Shown: positions 51,888 through 61,083 of the stretch, in pieces
Layout: every line of letters begins with the position of its first letter
How positions within the stretch are numbered: position 1 is the stretch's first letter
Source of the DNA: Shewanella psychrophila
GTDB taxonomy: Bacteria > Pseudomonadota > Gammaproteobacteria > Enterobacterales > Shewanellaceae
Assembly (NCBI RefSeq): GCF_002005305.1
Contig: NZ_CP014782.1
Coordinates: 248,001-312,000, forward strand
Length of the DNA stretch: 64,000 nt
Reading direction: 5' to 3'
Made by a program: the position numbers and the translations under genes
Notes under the pieces: generated by a model
The model's input: only the letters and a program-made list of their open reading frames with translations
Databases searched by the model: none
Told to the model about the DNA's origin: nothing

Positions 51888-52715
51888 ATGAGAGTGAATC
51901 AATATATTCAGGGGTTGCCTTGCTGGGTAGAGCTGGCTAGCCATGATGCATTGGCTGGAAAGCAGTTTTATGCGGAACTGTTTGGCTGGAGAACTCAAGA
52001 TATGCCAATACCGGATGGCATATACACTATGTTTGGTCTAACACCTGATTCAGCTTCAGATGGTGAAGGGCAAGATGATATTGGTGCTGCATATCAGATG
52101 CCAAAAGAGATGTCTGATCAGGGAGTGCCGACGACGTGGTTAGTTTATTTTGCCGTCGATAGTGTCGATGAAACTGTTGAGAAGGTGAAAGCAGAGGGAG
52201 GCAGCTTATCTATGGGACCGTGCGATGTCGGTACCGCAGGTAGGATGGCGATGTTTAGTGATCCCGAAGGCGCAAGATTTGCTGTGTGGCAGGCGGGTGA
52301 GCATATTGGGGCTCGACGTCAGGGTGAACATGGCACCTTATGTTGGGTCGAGCTTGCCACCAGAGATCCGGCATCTGCCAAGATGTTTTACCCCAATGTT
52401 CTGCATTGGACTAGCCATGCAGGGGACATGCCCGAGTTTGAGTACACGGAATGGCTAGTGGGTGATAAACCCATGGGAGGAATGTTACAGATGAATGAAG
52501 AATGGGGAGAAGTGCCTCCTCACTGGATGCTTTATTTCGCCGTGGATAACTGTGATGAAGCGGCTGCCAAGGCTAAGCAGCTTGGAGGTGAGATATGTGT
52601 GCCACCGACCGACATCGCTAAAGTTGGCCGGTTTGCCGTGATTAATGACCCACAGGGCGGCTTCTTCTCTATTATCACGCTAAATCTACAACAAAGCGCT
52701 AGTCATCTGGCTTAG
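51888..52715 (+). CDS. Double-domain VOC (glyoxalase/dioxygenase superfamily) protein
   Basis: Cytoplasmic protein of 275 residues with two VOC units in tandem (about 7-128 and 138-270), each starting with CWVEL and including a FYAELFGW- or FYPNVLHW-type helix. Each unit ends with a DP(E/Q)G motif (FSDPEGARFAVWQ; NDPQGGFFSIIT). Metal-ligand Glu/His are not clear in unit 2, so catalysis is uncertain. AAGGA lies 8 bases before the ATG at 51888, favouring it over 51879. Related proteins include hydroxylase-like and antibiotic-binding members. Confidence 0.87.
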   Translation: MRVNQYIQGLPCWVELASHDALAGKQFYAELFGWRTQDMPIPDGIYTMFGLTPDSASDGEGQDDIGAAYQMPKEMSDQGVPTTWLVYFAVDSVDETVEKVKAEGGSLSMGPCDVGTAGRMAMFSDPEGARFAVWQAGEHIGARRQGEHGTLCWVELATRDPASAKMFYPNVLHWTSHAGDMPEFEYTEWLVGDKPMGGMLQMNEEWGEVPPHWMLYFAVDNCDEAAAKAKQLGGEICVPPTDIAKVGRFAVINDPQGGFFSIITLNLQQSASHLA

Positions 52716-52763
52716 ATCTGTCTCCCCCAGAGCTTCAGCTTCTGATTCGTTAGCCTCTATGAG

Positions 52764-52787
52764 CTGGGGACATAAATTGGTCCCCAG
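52764..52787. repeat. GGGGAC/GTCCCC palindromic element
   Basis: CTGGGGAC (52764-52771) and GTCCCCAG (52780-52787) form a perfect 8-bp stem with an 8-base AT-rich loop, 49 bp after the VOC stop. Only GTTTC follows, so it is a weak terminator at best; it may be a dispersed palindrome. Confidence 0.6.
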
Positions 52788-52891
52788 TTTCTAGCTTTGC
52801 ACCATGACTTGGCGCGACAAGCGCCTTAAAAATTTCCTGCTAAACTTTAATGAGTTAACCCACTCTGTACTCGACAGATGGATTTCAGCTT

Positions 52892-54922
52892 ATGAAGCAG
52901 CTTTCAATACGGCAGAAGATTATCCTGGGCTTTAGTGCCATAGGTGTATTACTGATCACTGCGAGTAGCTTTTTTTATCAGTCTTTGAGTCATATCAGTC
53001 GAGCTAATCTTGATATTGAAACTTTAGCCGTTCCTGTGCAGAAACAAAGCAATGCTCTACAGCTGAAGCTGCTGCAGATGGTAAAGCTGGTAGCTGTGGC
53101 GAATACTCAAAAGGCCAAAGATAAAATCTTAAAGAGCCAGCAAGAATTTAATCAGCTTAAGCTTAGTTATTCTCAAGCATCCAATGCACTAGAAAGTAAA
53201 ATCTCAGATCAAACACAGATGCAGAATGCTCTGGGAAATTCAAATGATCTCTACAAAGGGTTTATTGAAGCGAGTGATGCAATGATTCGAGCGAAACTTT
53301 CCAATTTGGCAGCCAATGAGGAGTTTAAAAAAGGTTATATGTTGTTTGATGATGCTCGTTTCGGTGCCAGTAATACAATGTTAGATCTAGAGCTAATCTC
53401 TGCGGCAGAAGAACAGCAAAGGCTGTTAGAGGAAGTAATAGGTACAGGAACACGCATCGATGACATGCTATTTACCATGGGCAACACCATGGCTGGATTA
53501 ATGCGAGTCGAGGAACTCGATTTATTACTTTCGCATCAAGAGGATATGGCATTTCTACTCAGTAATCTTAAGAGTAATTTCGATTACCTTAAGAGACAGG
53601 CCGAGCCCTTGGACACTCAATCTCTGCTCGGTGAAGCCAATGAAAAGCTGAATCTTGTCTTTTATTATCTCGAGGAACCTGGGGACTTGTATCGGTTACA
53701 GAGGGAGGTGATAGCTCAAGATCAAGAAGCGCAAGCCGCATATGGCCAAGTGCAGCAATATTTCTCTTCGAGTTTAAGCGAACTAGAGCGTTTAGTGACG
53801 TTGGCAGATGAGAGATTTATGGTGTTGCAGCAAACGGCCAAAGATGAAATAGCCACGGGAGAGACATTAGCCATAGTGCTCGCTGTGGTATTTGTCATCA
53901 TGGCCAGCCTAATCTCTCTGATGACGACTCGTGCCATGCTGCGGCCACTGAATGCAGTTAACAGGGCACTAGCACGTATTGCAAGCGGAGACCTGAGCCG
54001 AAGAGTCACTAAGGTGAATGATGATGAGTTTGGCACACTTATCGATAGTATTAACAAGCTGTCGGAAGATCTCACTCAGCTGCTCAATGACATTAGGGAA
54101 AATGCACATAAATTAGATGAGTCGGCAGTTTCATATAGCGAACAGAGTCAACGTATAGCCGGAGTTGCCAGTGCACAGATAGCACGAGTTGATGATGTAA
54201 AGAGAAGCGCTGAACAGATGTCGGTTAGCTCAAATACGGTTAGGGATGTAGCCGATACCTCGGCAACAAATGTGTCTGAGGCCACAAAGCATAGTCATGG
54301 GATTAAGGACATAGCCGACGCTAATAACGCCAGAGTAGCACAGCTGTCTCAGCGTTTACTGGTGGCTGTGGAGATAATGACCAGGCTGAGTAGTCATAGC
54401 AAAAATATCGGCGGCATCTTAGATACCATAGTTTCCATCGCCGAGCAGACAAACTTGCTAGCACTCAATGCAGCCATAGAATCTGCCAGAGCCGGTGAAC
54501 ATGGCAGAGGGTTTGCGGTGGTGGCCGATGAAGTCAGGACTCTAGCCATGCGAACTCAGGAATCTACTGCGGAAATTCAAGTGACGATTTCTGCCCTACA
54601 GCAGGAGACGACGAATGCCGAGGAAGCGATAGGCTTGGGGCAGTCACAGGCTTCTGAATGTGTAGAGCAGAGTCAGGAATTAACTCGGGCAATAGAGCTG
54701 ATGGATAGCTCCTTGAATACCATAGAGCAGATGAGTAAGCATATTGCCCAGGTAGCACAAGAACAGCTATCCGATAGTGAGACTATAGTTTCAGGAATGA
54801 AGGAAGCCGCCGAGGCGGCAGAGCAAAATGCCGATGAGGCCAACGAAATGTCGAAAGGCAGCACTGAGATGAATGAGCTGGCTCATTCTTTGACTAGTTC
54901 GGTAGAACGTTTCCAGCTGTAA
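52892..54922 (+). CDS. Methyl-accepting chemotaxis protein
   Basis: Chemoreceptor of 676 residues. Helix 1 at about 10-30, a periplasmic, mostly helical sensor domain of ~290 residues, helix 2 at about 328-347 (ETLAIVLAVVFVIMASLISL), HAMP (RPLNAVNRALARIASGDLS) and the signalling domain with EQTNLLALNAAIESARAGE and GRGFAVVADEVRTLA. The tip differs slightly from the other two receptors here (IESARAGEH). No CheR pentapeptide at the C-terminus (SSVERFQL). Single gene; ligand unknown. Confidence 0.94.
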   Translation: MKQLSIRQKIILGFSAIGVLLITASSFFYQSLSHISRANLDIETLAVPVQKQSNALQLKLLQMVKLVAVANTQKAKDKILKSQQEFNQLKLSYSQASNALESKISDQTQMQNALGNSNDLYKGFIEASDAMIRAKLSNLAANEEFKKGYMLFDDARFGASNTMLDLELISAAEEQQRLLEEVIGTGTRIDDMLFTMGNTMAGLMRVEELDLLLSHQEDMAFLLSNLKSNFDYLKRQAEPLDTQSLLGEANEKLNLVFYYLEEPGDLYRLQREVIAQDQEAQAAYGQVQQYFSSSLSELERLVTLADERFMVLQQTAKDEIATGETLAIVLAVVFVIMASLISLMTTRAMLRPLNAVNRALARIASGDLSRRVTKVNDDEFGTLIDSINKLSEDLTQLLNDIRENAHKLDESAVSYSEQSQRIAGVASAQIARVDDVKRSAEQMSVSSNTVRDVADTSATNVSEATKHSHGIKDIADANNARVAQLSQRLLVAVEIMTRLSSHSKNIGGILDTIVSIAEQTNLLALNAAIESARAGEHGRGFAVVADEVRTLAMRTQESTAEIQVTISALQQETTNAEEAIGLGQSQASECVEQSQELTRAIELMDSSLNTIEQMSKHIAQVAQEQLSDSETIVSGMKEAAEAAEQNADEANEMSKGSTEMNELAHSLTSSVERFQL

Positions 54923-54947
54923 TTTTATAATTTCGACAAGCGAGCAT

Positions 54948-54977
54948 AAAAAAAACACCCAGCATTGCTGGGTGTTT
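54948..54977 (-). terminator. Rho-independent terminator of the cus operon
   Basis: AAACACCCAGC (54953-54963) pairs with GCTGGGTGTTT (54967-54977) around ATT. On the minus strand the stem is followed by a T-run, so it ends the cusBA transcript, 16 bases past the cusA stop. It may also act on the converging MCP transcript. Confidence 0.9.
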
Positions 54978-54992
54978 AGTGTTATAGAGAGC

Positions 54993-57900
54993 TTATTTAC
55001 TTAGTTTACGTGAGTAAACCAAGAGATAGAGGGCTGGCAGAACGAACAGTGATAACAGAGGCGCTGTTACCATGCCACCGACCATAGGTGCGGCGATTTT
55101 CTGCATTACATCATTGCCGGCTCCCGCGCCCCACATGATGGGCAGCAGACCGAAGAAGATGGTAGCAACTGTCATCGCTTTAGGGCGAATTCGCATCACC
55201 GCGCCTTCTATCAAGGCTTCTTTCAAGTCACTAACCGCTTCGTATTGACCTTTTTCTTTTCTATGCTTGATGGCGTTGTTGAGGTAGACCAACATTACCA
55301 CACCAAACTCTGCGGCCACTCCCGCCAGGGCAATCATACCCACGGCCACGGCAACTGACATATTGAAGTCCAGAGCATATAGGAGCCAGGTACTGCCAAC
55401 GAGTGCAAACGGCAAGCTGAACATGATCATACTGGCTTGTAGTGTCGAGCCGAATGTCATCATCAACAAGATGAAGATGACCCCCAGTGCCATGGGGATC
55501 ACTTTCTTAAGCTTTTCATCGACACGTTGCATATATTCATACTGGCCAGCAAAATCGTAGCTGTATCTTGGTGGAACTGTTAGCTCATTTTCCAGTGCTG
55601 ATTTAGCCTGATCTATATATTCACCAATCGAGGTTCCTTCTATATCGACAAACACCCAAGAGATTAAACGACCATTCTCACTCTTGAGCATAGGTGCGCC
55701 GTCGGTGATCTCTATATCGGCTAAGTTACGTAGCGGCAGATAGTGTCCCGTCTTAGTGATAACCGGTAGCTCTCTGAGTTTTTCGATATTATCTCTTAGA
55801 TCCCTAGGGTATCTAAGATTGATAGGGTAACGCTCTGCCCCCTGAACAGACTCACCAATATCCATACCGCCGATGGCGTATCGGACCACATCTTGGATAT
55901 CGGTTAGAGTCATGCCATAGCGAGAGGCCACATCCAGCTTAGGTGTGATATCGATATAGCGGCCACCGCCCACACGTTCGGCATAGGCCGACTTAGTGTT
56001 AGGCAGTTTACTAAGTATGGCTTCTATATCTGTACCTATCTGCTGCAGCTCATTGACGTTGGCGCCGGTGATCTTAATGCCTACCGGAGTCTTAATCCCG
56101 GTGGAGAGCATGTCGATACGTGTCTTAATTGGCTGCACCCAAGCATTAGTAAGCCCTGGCACCTTTACGGTTTGTTGCAGCTGTTCTATGACATCCTTTA
56201 GTGTGTACCCTTCACGCCACTCATCCCTAGGTTTAAGCATGATGGTGGTTTCTAGCATGGTGAGTGGTGCCGGATCCGTCGCCGTTTCTGCACGGCCTAC
56301 CTTGCCGAATACACGCTTCACTTCCGGAACTGTCTTAATTAACCTGTCGGTTTGTTGCAGTATCTCTGCAGCCTTACTGGCACTGATACCTGGCAAAGCT
56401 GTAGGCATATAGAGCAGATCGCCCTCATCCAGCTCTGGCATGAACTCGCTACCTAAATTGCTCATTGGGTACCAGGCACTCAAGAGTGCGATTAGCGCGA
56501 CGACCAATGTCATCTTTGGAAACTTAAGAACCAGAGTCAAAGAGGGCTTGTACAGGGCTATTAGGAACCTGCTGATGGGGTTGCTGGTTTCCTTGGGGAT
56601 TTTTCCTCGGATAAAGAAGCCCATAAGTACAGGCACTAACGTGATGGACAGCACTGCAGCTGCAGCCATAGCGAAGGTTTTTGTGTAAGCCAGTGGGCTA
56701 AAGAGTCGGCCTTCCTGAGCTTCCAAAGCAAATACCGGCATAAAACTCAGGGTAATGATCAGCAAGGAGAAGAATAGGGCAGGACCCACTTCGACCGAGG
56801 CTTCTGCTACCAGCTTCCAGTGCTCCTTTATGTCTGGTCGGCGTTTATTTTCTTGTTCGAAATGCTCCAAGTGCTTATGCATATTCTCGATCATGACAAT
56901 CGCGCCATCGACTACTGCGCCTATGGCAATGGCGATGCCACCTAAGCTCATGATGTTCGCGTTGACGCCCATTTTATTCATTACTATGAATGCAATGAGT
57001 ATCGCCAACGGCAAAGTAATCACGGCGACTAATGTCGAACGTGCATGCATCAGGAACAGCAAGCAGACCAAGCCAACCACAAACATCTCTTCGATCACCT
57101 TATGAAACAGGTTTTCCACTGAGCTTTCGATCAATTGAGATCTGTCATAGGTCGGGATGATCTCTACCCCTTCAGGTAGGCCTGCTTTTAGCTGCTCTAG
57201 CTTATCTTTAACCGCTTCTATAGTGGCCAAGGCATTCTCGCCGTAGCGCATGATTATTATGCCACCGACGACTTCACCTTCACCATCTAGCTCGGCGATG
57301 CCGCGGCGTGATGCAGGGCCTTTACGTACGGTAGCAACGTCCTTGAGCAATAAAGGCGTTCCCGACGGGCTGGTTATCCCGAGAGGGATCTCCCGAAAAT
57401 CATCCAATGTTTGACGATAACCTTTGGCGCGAACCATGTATTCGGCTTCGGCCATCTCGATAACTGAGCCACCGGCTTCGGTATTTGACTTAGATATGGC
57501 ATCTTTTATGGCTGCTATATCTAGCTTATAGATGGCCAACTTATCGGGTTCTATAACGATCTGGTAAGTTTGTTCCATGCCACCTACGGTGGCGACTTCG
57601 GAAACGCCAGCCACACTTTGAAGTTCAAGTTTCAGATACCAATCCTGCAAACTCTTTAGCTGTGAAAGATCTAAATTACCGGATCTATCCACCAGAGCGT
57701 ACTCAAAAATCCAACCCACTCCGGAAGCGTCCGGTCCCAAAGATGGCTGAACCCCCTGGGGTAGACGGCTACCCACTTGATTCAGATACTCCAAAACTCG
57801 AGAGCGAGCCCAATAGATATCCGTGCCATCTTCGAAGATGACATAGACATATGAGTCGCCAAAGAAGGAGTAACCACGAACAGTCTTGGCTCCCGGAACA

Positions 57901-58124
57901 GCCAACATGGCGGTAGATAGCGGATACGTGACCTGCTCTTCGACCAGTTTAGGTGCCTGTCCTGGGAATGGCGTCTTGATAATAACTTGTACGTCTGAGA
58001 GATCTGGCAAGGCATCTAAGGGCGTATTTCTTAGCTCCTGTACGCCCCAGACAGTGATCATTATGGTGACAATAAGCACCATTAACCTTTGTTTTATAGA
58101 GACTTCGATGATTTTCTTAAGCAT
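54993..58124 (-). CDS. cusA: Copper/silver RND efflux pump CusA
   Basis: Inner-membrane RND transporter of 1043 residues with 12 helices and two large periplasmic loops. The Met residues that carry copper in E. coli CusA are present in equivalent contexts: DLLYMPTALPG, APLTMLETT and TRIDMLSTG, which supports Cu(I)/Ag(I) over zinc or cobalt substrates. Proton-relay helix IAIAIGAVVDGAIVMIENMH is conserved. It overlaps by 8 bases the stop of a 24-codon ORF that links it to cusB. No outer-membrane partner (cusC) is present in the window. Confidence 0.95.
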   Translation of the reverse strand: MLKKIIEVSIKQRLMVLIVTIMITVWGVQELRNTPLDALPDLSDVQVIIKTPFPGQAPKLVEEQVTYPLSTAMLAVPGAKTVRGYSFFGDSYVYVIFEDGTDIYWARSRVLEYLNQVGSRLPQGVQPSLGPDASGVGWIFEYALVDRSGNLDLSQLKSLQDWYLKLELQSVAGVSEVATVGGMEQTYQIVIEPDKLAIYKLDIAAIKDAISKSNTEAGGSVIEMAEAEYMVRAKGYRQTLDDFREIPLGITSPSGTPLLLKDVATVRKGPASRRGIAELDGEGEVVGGIIIMRYGENALATIEAVKDKLEQLKAGLPEGVEIIPTYDRSQLIESSVENLFHKVIEEMFVVGLVCLLFLMHARSTLVAVITLPLAILIAFIVMNKMGVNANIMSLGGIAIAIGAVVDGAIVMIENMHKHLEHFEQENKRRPDIKEHWKLVAEASVEVGPALFFSLLIITLSFMPVFALEAQEGRLFSPLAYTKTFAMAAAAVLSITLVPVLMGFFIRGKIPKETSNPISRFLIALYKPSLTLVLKFPKMTLVVALIALLSAWYPMSNLGSEFMPELDEGDLLYMPTALPGISASKAAEILQQTDRLIKTVPEVKRVFGKVGRAETATDPAPLTMLETTIMLKPRDEWREGYTLKDVIEQLQQTVKVPGLTNAWVQPIKTRIDMLSTGIKTPVGIKITGANVNELQQIGTDIEAILSKLPNTKSAYAERVGGGRYIDITPKLDVASRYGMTLTDIQDVVRYAIGGMDIGESVQGAERYPINLRYPRDLRDNIEKLRELPVITKTGHYLPLRNLADIEITDGAPMLKSENGRLISWVFVDIEGTSIGEYIDQAKSALENELTVPPRYSYDFAGQYEYMQRVDEKLKKVIPMALGVIFILLMMTFGSTLQASMIMFSLPFALVGSTWLLYALDFNMSVAVAVGMIALAGVAAEFGVVMLVYLNNAIKHRKEKGQYEAVSDLKEALIEGAVMRIRPKAMTVATIFFGLLPIMWGAGAGNDVMQKIAAPMVGGMVTAPLLSLFVLPALYLLVYSRKLSK

Positions 58125-58191
58125 GAGAAGAGTCCCCCAATATCAAATCGTAGCTGCCAATAGAGGCTTCGTCATTAATGTTTTTAAGCAT
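58117..58191 (-). CDS. 24-residue mini-ORF between cusB and cusA
   Basis: The frame reads MLKNINDEASIGSYDLILGD and ends SSHA-stop. AGGAGG lies 7 bases before its ATG and includes the TAG stop of cusB, an unusually strong ribosome site. Its stop region (ATGCTTAA) overlaps the cusA start by 8 bases. The arrangement suggests it is translated and couples cusB to cusA. The first residues (MLK) copy the cusA start (MLKKII), so it might be a duplicated start region. No similarity to a known peptide is recognised. Confidence 0.55.
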   Translation of the reverse strand: MLKNINDEASIGSYDLILGDSSHA

Positions 58192-58202
58192 GATAAATCC
58201 TC

Positions 58203-59714
58203 CTAGTGCTGATGACCGCTACTCAGGCGCATTAAACTGCCCTTGAGACTGGCTTCTGAATCGAGTAAGAACTGACCGGAAGTGATCACACGTTCACCTT
58301 CGCTCAAACCATCGATAATCTCGGCCTTGCCTTGGCTTAGCATACCCACTGTGACCTTACGTGCGGTAAAGCTGTTATTTTCCAGCTTTACTATGACGCG
58401 GTTCTCTTTACCCGTTTGGATCAGAGCCTCTTGAGGGATCACTAGAGCATCTTCATTGGGGCCACCGAAGATGTCTATCTTGGCTAAAGTGTTTGGTCTT
58501 AGCTCTATATTGTGATTTTGAACCACAATTCTGACCCGTAAGCTACGGGTGATAGGATCTAGCTCAGGATAGATATAATCAATCTTACCTTTGATGCCCT
58601 TGATCCCCATGGCAGGTACAGAAACTTCGGCTTTTTGACCTACTGCGAGCCAGCTTTGCTCATTTTCAAAGACATCGGCGATCACCCAGACTTTAGAGAG
58701 GTCGACTATGGACATTATCTCGGTAGCGGGTTGAATATACATACCATCTCTGATGGTTAACTCTTTTACTATGCCGTCACTCTCGGCGTAGAAGGGCACT
58801 CGATATTGAGTTTTCTTTGATTTTGCTAATGCCTTTATTTGGCTCTTATTTAAGCCAAGTAATTCTAATCTTAGGCCTGCTTTTCTGAGTAAATCTTGGT
58901 AACTGGCATTTTTCCCCGTACGTCTCAAAGTATCTTGGGCGAGTAGGAAGTCATCCTGTGCGTTGATCAGATCCGGTGAGTAGATCTCATACAAGAGTTG
59001 CCCTTTAGTTATCTTGTCACCGACAGACTTGATAGTCAGCTTCTCGATCCAACCAGTAACCCTGGCGTGGATATGATTGATTTTACTCTCGTCATAATCA
59101 ATCTGGCCTACTGTCTGAACAAATTTCCATAAAGTATCTTTTTCTACTCTAGCGACCTTTAGAGCCAAGGCTTGCTGCATGCCACCAGAGACATCTATCT
59201 GGATCTCTTTGCCGTTACCACCTATCTCAACCTTTTCCAGATTCATACCACAGATTGGGCAGGTACCCGGCACATCGCTGATGATATGTGCATGCATAGG
59301 GCAGACATATTTTATTGTGCCACCGTCATCGAGCGAGGCTGGCTTAGCGCTGCTAAATACTGTGTCAGCAGGAGTGATTGCCGATTGAGCCATATGTTCG
59401 TGGCCCGAGTGGTCTTCTGGGATTGATTCACTCATGTTATGGGCCGAGTGCTCTATATCTCCTTTCTCTTCCTCCTCCTCTTCCACGAGGTACATGTTGC
59501 AGATAGAACAACGGGTGCCTGCTTCATGGCTGGTAATTTCAGGATGCATAGGGCATGAATAGGTTATCGCTTCATGTCCTTCTGTGTGGTTATGCTCAGT
59601 AGCTGGGCTCTGAGCTATCAGCGACTGAGAATGGGCTAACTGCGGTGTCACAACCATAAATAGGCTGAGCAGGTAGGCTAGTTTTTTGCGTTTGTTCATT
59701 TCAAATTGACTCAT
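58203..59714 (-). CDS. cusB: Copper/silver efflux adaptor CusB with two metal-binding modules
   Basis: Periplasmic adaptor of 503 residues. A signal peptide occupies about 1-29. Two heavy-metal-binding modules follow: YSCPMHPEITSHEAGTRC-type and YVCPMHAHIISDVPGTCPIC-type, each ending in C-x-x-C-x-M. A His/Glu-rich linker joins them. The adaptor body has barrel-sandwich and helical hairpin regions (SKINHIHARVTGWIEKLTIK to VPFYAESDGIVKELTIRDG) and a beta-barrel. E. coli CusB lacks the N-terminal modules. Start at 59714 is adopted; a later ATG (59699) is possible. Confidence 0.94.
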   Translation of the reverse strand: MSQFEMNKRKKLAYLLSLFMVVTPQLAHSQSLIAQSPATEHNHTEGHEAITYSCPMHPEITSHEAGTRCSICNMYLVEEEEEEKGDIEHSAHNMSESIPEDHSGHEHMAQSAITPADTVFSSAKPASLDDGGTIKYVCPMHAHIISDVPGTCPICGMNLEKVEIGGNGKEIQIDVSGGMQQALALKVARVEKDTLWKFVQTVGQIDYDESKINHIHARVTGWIEKLTIKSVGDKITKGQLLYEIYSPDLINAQDDFLLAQDTLRRTGKNASYQDLLRKAGLRLELLGLNKSQIKALAKSKKTQYRVPFYAESDGIVKELTIRDGMYIQPATEIMSIVDLSKVWVIADVFENEQSWLAVGQKAEVSVPAMGIKGIKGKIDYIYPELDPITRSLRVRIVVQNHNIELRPNTLAKIDIFGGPNEDALVIPQEALIQTGKENRVIVKLENNSFTARKVTVGMLSQGKAEIIDGLSEGERVITSGQFLLDSEASLKGSLMRLSSGHQH

Positions 59715-59736
59715 GATGCCTCATCTCCACTCAAAA

Positions 59737-60153
59737 TTAGTGTTTGTGGTGAACTGCTGGTTTAGTATCTGCCTTGGCTTGCAAGGGCTCTAAGTTCATG
59801 CCGCATTTAGGACATGTATCACCCTCTTTCCCGGTGATTGACGGATTCATCGGGCAAGCATGGGTATCTGCAGATACACCGTTTTCATGAGCCGTAGCCT
59901 TATGATGAGGGCAGTTATCACAGCTTTGGCCTTTATGAGAACTGGCTTTCATGGCTGTTAAGCTCATACCGCATTTAGGACAAGTATCACCTTTTTGTCC
60001 CGTTATCTCAGGATGCATAGGGCAGGCATGATCGGCCTTCATTTCTTGATGTTGAGCATGTTCTTGCTGCTGTGAATGGTCATGCGCAGATACAGCTGGT
60101 ACAACTGAAACTAAGATAAAGGCAGATAAAATAAGGCTAATAAGGGGTTTCAT
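59737..60153 (-). CDS. Secreted protein with two heavy-metal-binding modules
   Basis: Periplasmic protein of 138 residues. A signal peptide (about 1-23) is followed by a His-rich stretch and two copies of a metal-binding module: ACPMHPEITGQKGDTCPKCG and ACPMNPSITGKEGDTCPKCG, each with CPM and CPKCGM. A CDNCPHHK motif lies between. These are the same modules as in CusB, encoded 22 bp downstream. It may buffer or pass copper to the pump, like CusF in position but not in fold. Confidence 0.85.
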   Translation of the reverse strand: MKPLISLILSAFILVSVVPAVSAHDHSQQQEHAQHQEMKADHACPMHPEITGQKGDTCPKCGMSLTAMKASSHKGQSCDNCPHHKATAHENGVSADTHACPMNPSITGKEGDTCPKCGMNLEPLQAKADTKPAVHHKH

Positions 60154-60409
60154 TTATAAAATCCATCATATAGACGGCCGTCAGGTTTGATCTAATAGAT
60201 CGAAAACAAGTAACGGCTAATATAAAACTAATCACAATTAATAACAGTCTTAATCAAGCATAATAAATCGATAGTCTGACAGGCAGAACAAATCGTGCTG
60301 TTAAGAATCTAATTATTAATCGAATCGAATAATTGTCTTAAAGGTATAGCTGAGTAAGCAGTCGATAGGACTACTGGATTTAAGATACAAGCATCTTAAG
60401 TCCTGTTTT

Positions 60410-60850
60410 TTAAGCTATGGGAGGTCTGATATCTTTAGTGATAGAGATTGAATGGAAATGAGGCATTTGAGTGGCCAATGCTAACTCAGAGGGACTAAAT
60501 CCTGGCCAAGATCTAGTATCGAAAAGAGTGCCTGTCACCGAGATAACGAGACAATGATTACAATCGCCCTGGCAGTATCCGTTGCCGTTACAGCAGCTCT
60601 GAGCTTCGTCGGGAAGCACTACGTTGAGTTGCTCTGAGTCGCAGCATTGGGGGATGTTATCTGTCTGTTCCGAGTGGCAAGCAACTCCATCTTTCATGCT
60701 CATCATTTGTGTATGGTGTGAACCAGACATCATGGCTTCATGTGCTTGCGCCTTTCCTATCATCAGAGACCCATTAGATAGCAGCCCTTGGCTCAGCATA
60801 GCGAGCAGGGTAAAGGCTATCAATGTGTGACGGCGAATAAGGGTAAACAT
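60410..60850 (-). CDS. Cys/His/Met-rich secreted protein of unknown function (copper cluster)
   Basis: Protein of 146 residues, no family recognised. A signal peptide covers about 1-36 (ending near GKAQA). The mature part has HEAMMSGSHHTQMMSM, then CHSEQT, CCDSEQ, and CCNGNGYCQGDCNHC: about nine Cys, likely binding copper or forming disulfides. It ends in DIRPPIA. I chose the ATG at 60850 because GGA precedes it; starts up to 60916 are possible. It is about 257 bp upstream of the metal-binding protein, same direction. Confidence 0.7.
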   Translation of the reverse strand: MFTLIRRHTLIAFTLLAMLSQGLLSNGSLMIGKAQAHEAMMSGSHHTQMMSMKDGVACHSEQTDNIPQCCDSEQLNVVLPDEAQSCCNGNGYCQGDCNHCLVISVTGTLFDTRSWPGFSPSELALATQMPHFHSISITKDIRPPIA

Positions 60851-61083
60851 AAACATCCAATAATGAGTTATGGCTAGTCTAACATGAGCGAGTAATAGTA
60901 CATTGACTGAATTCACATTTCTCGGTTTAAGCTCGATGAATTCTTCACTTCAACAAGGTCAATATTTTCTGTCGATATCTGTTACTGGCTCAATTTTGCT
61001 TCATTAATTGTATCTAAATCTAAAAATAACTACCCAGCCATTTCAACAAAGTTAACTATTGAAATGGCTTAGATATGACCGGC

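Noticed and set aside
52804..52935. A 43-codon frame starting MTWRDKRLKNF and overlapping the MCP start
   Set aside because: It overlaps 44 bases of a clear gene, has no ribosome site and no recognisable content.
54993..58124. CzcA-type zinc/cobalt pump
   Set aside because: The three Met positions used for Cu(I)/Ag(I) are kept and the flanking text follows CusA.
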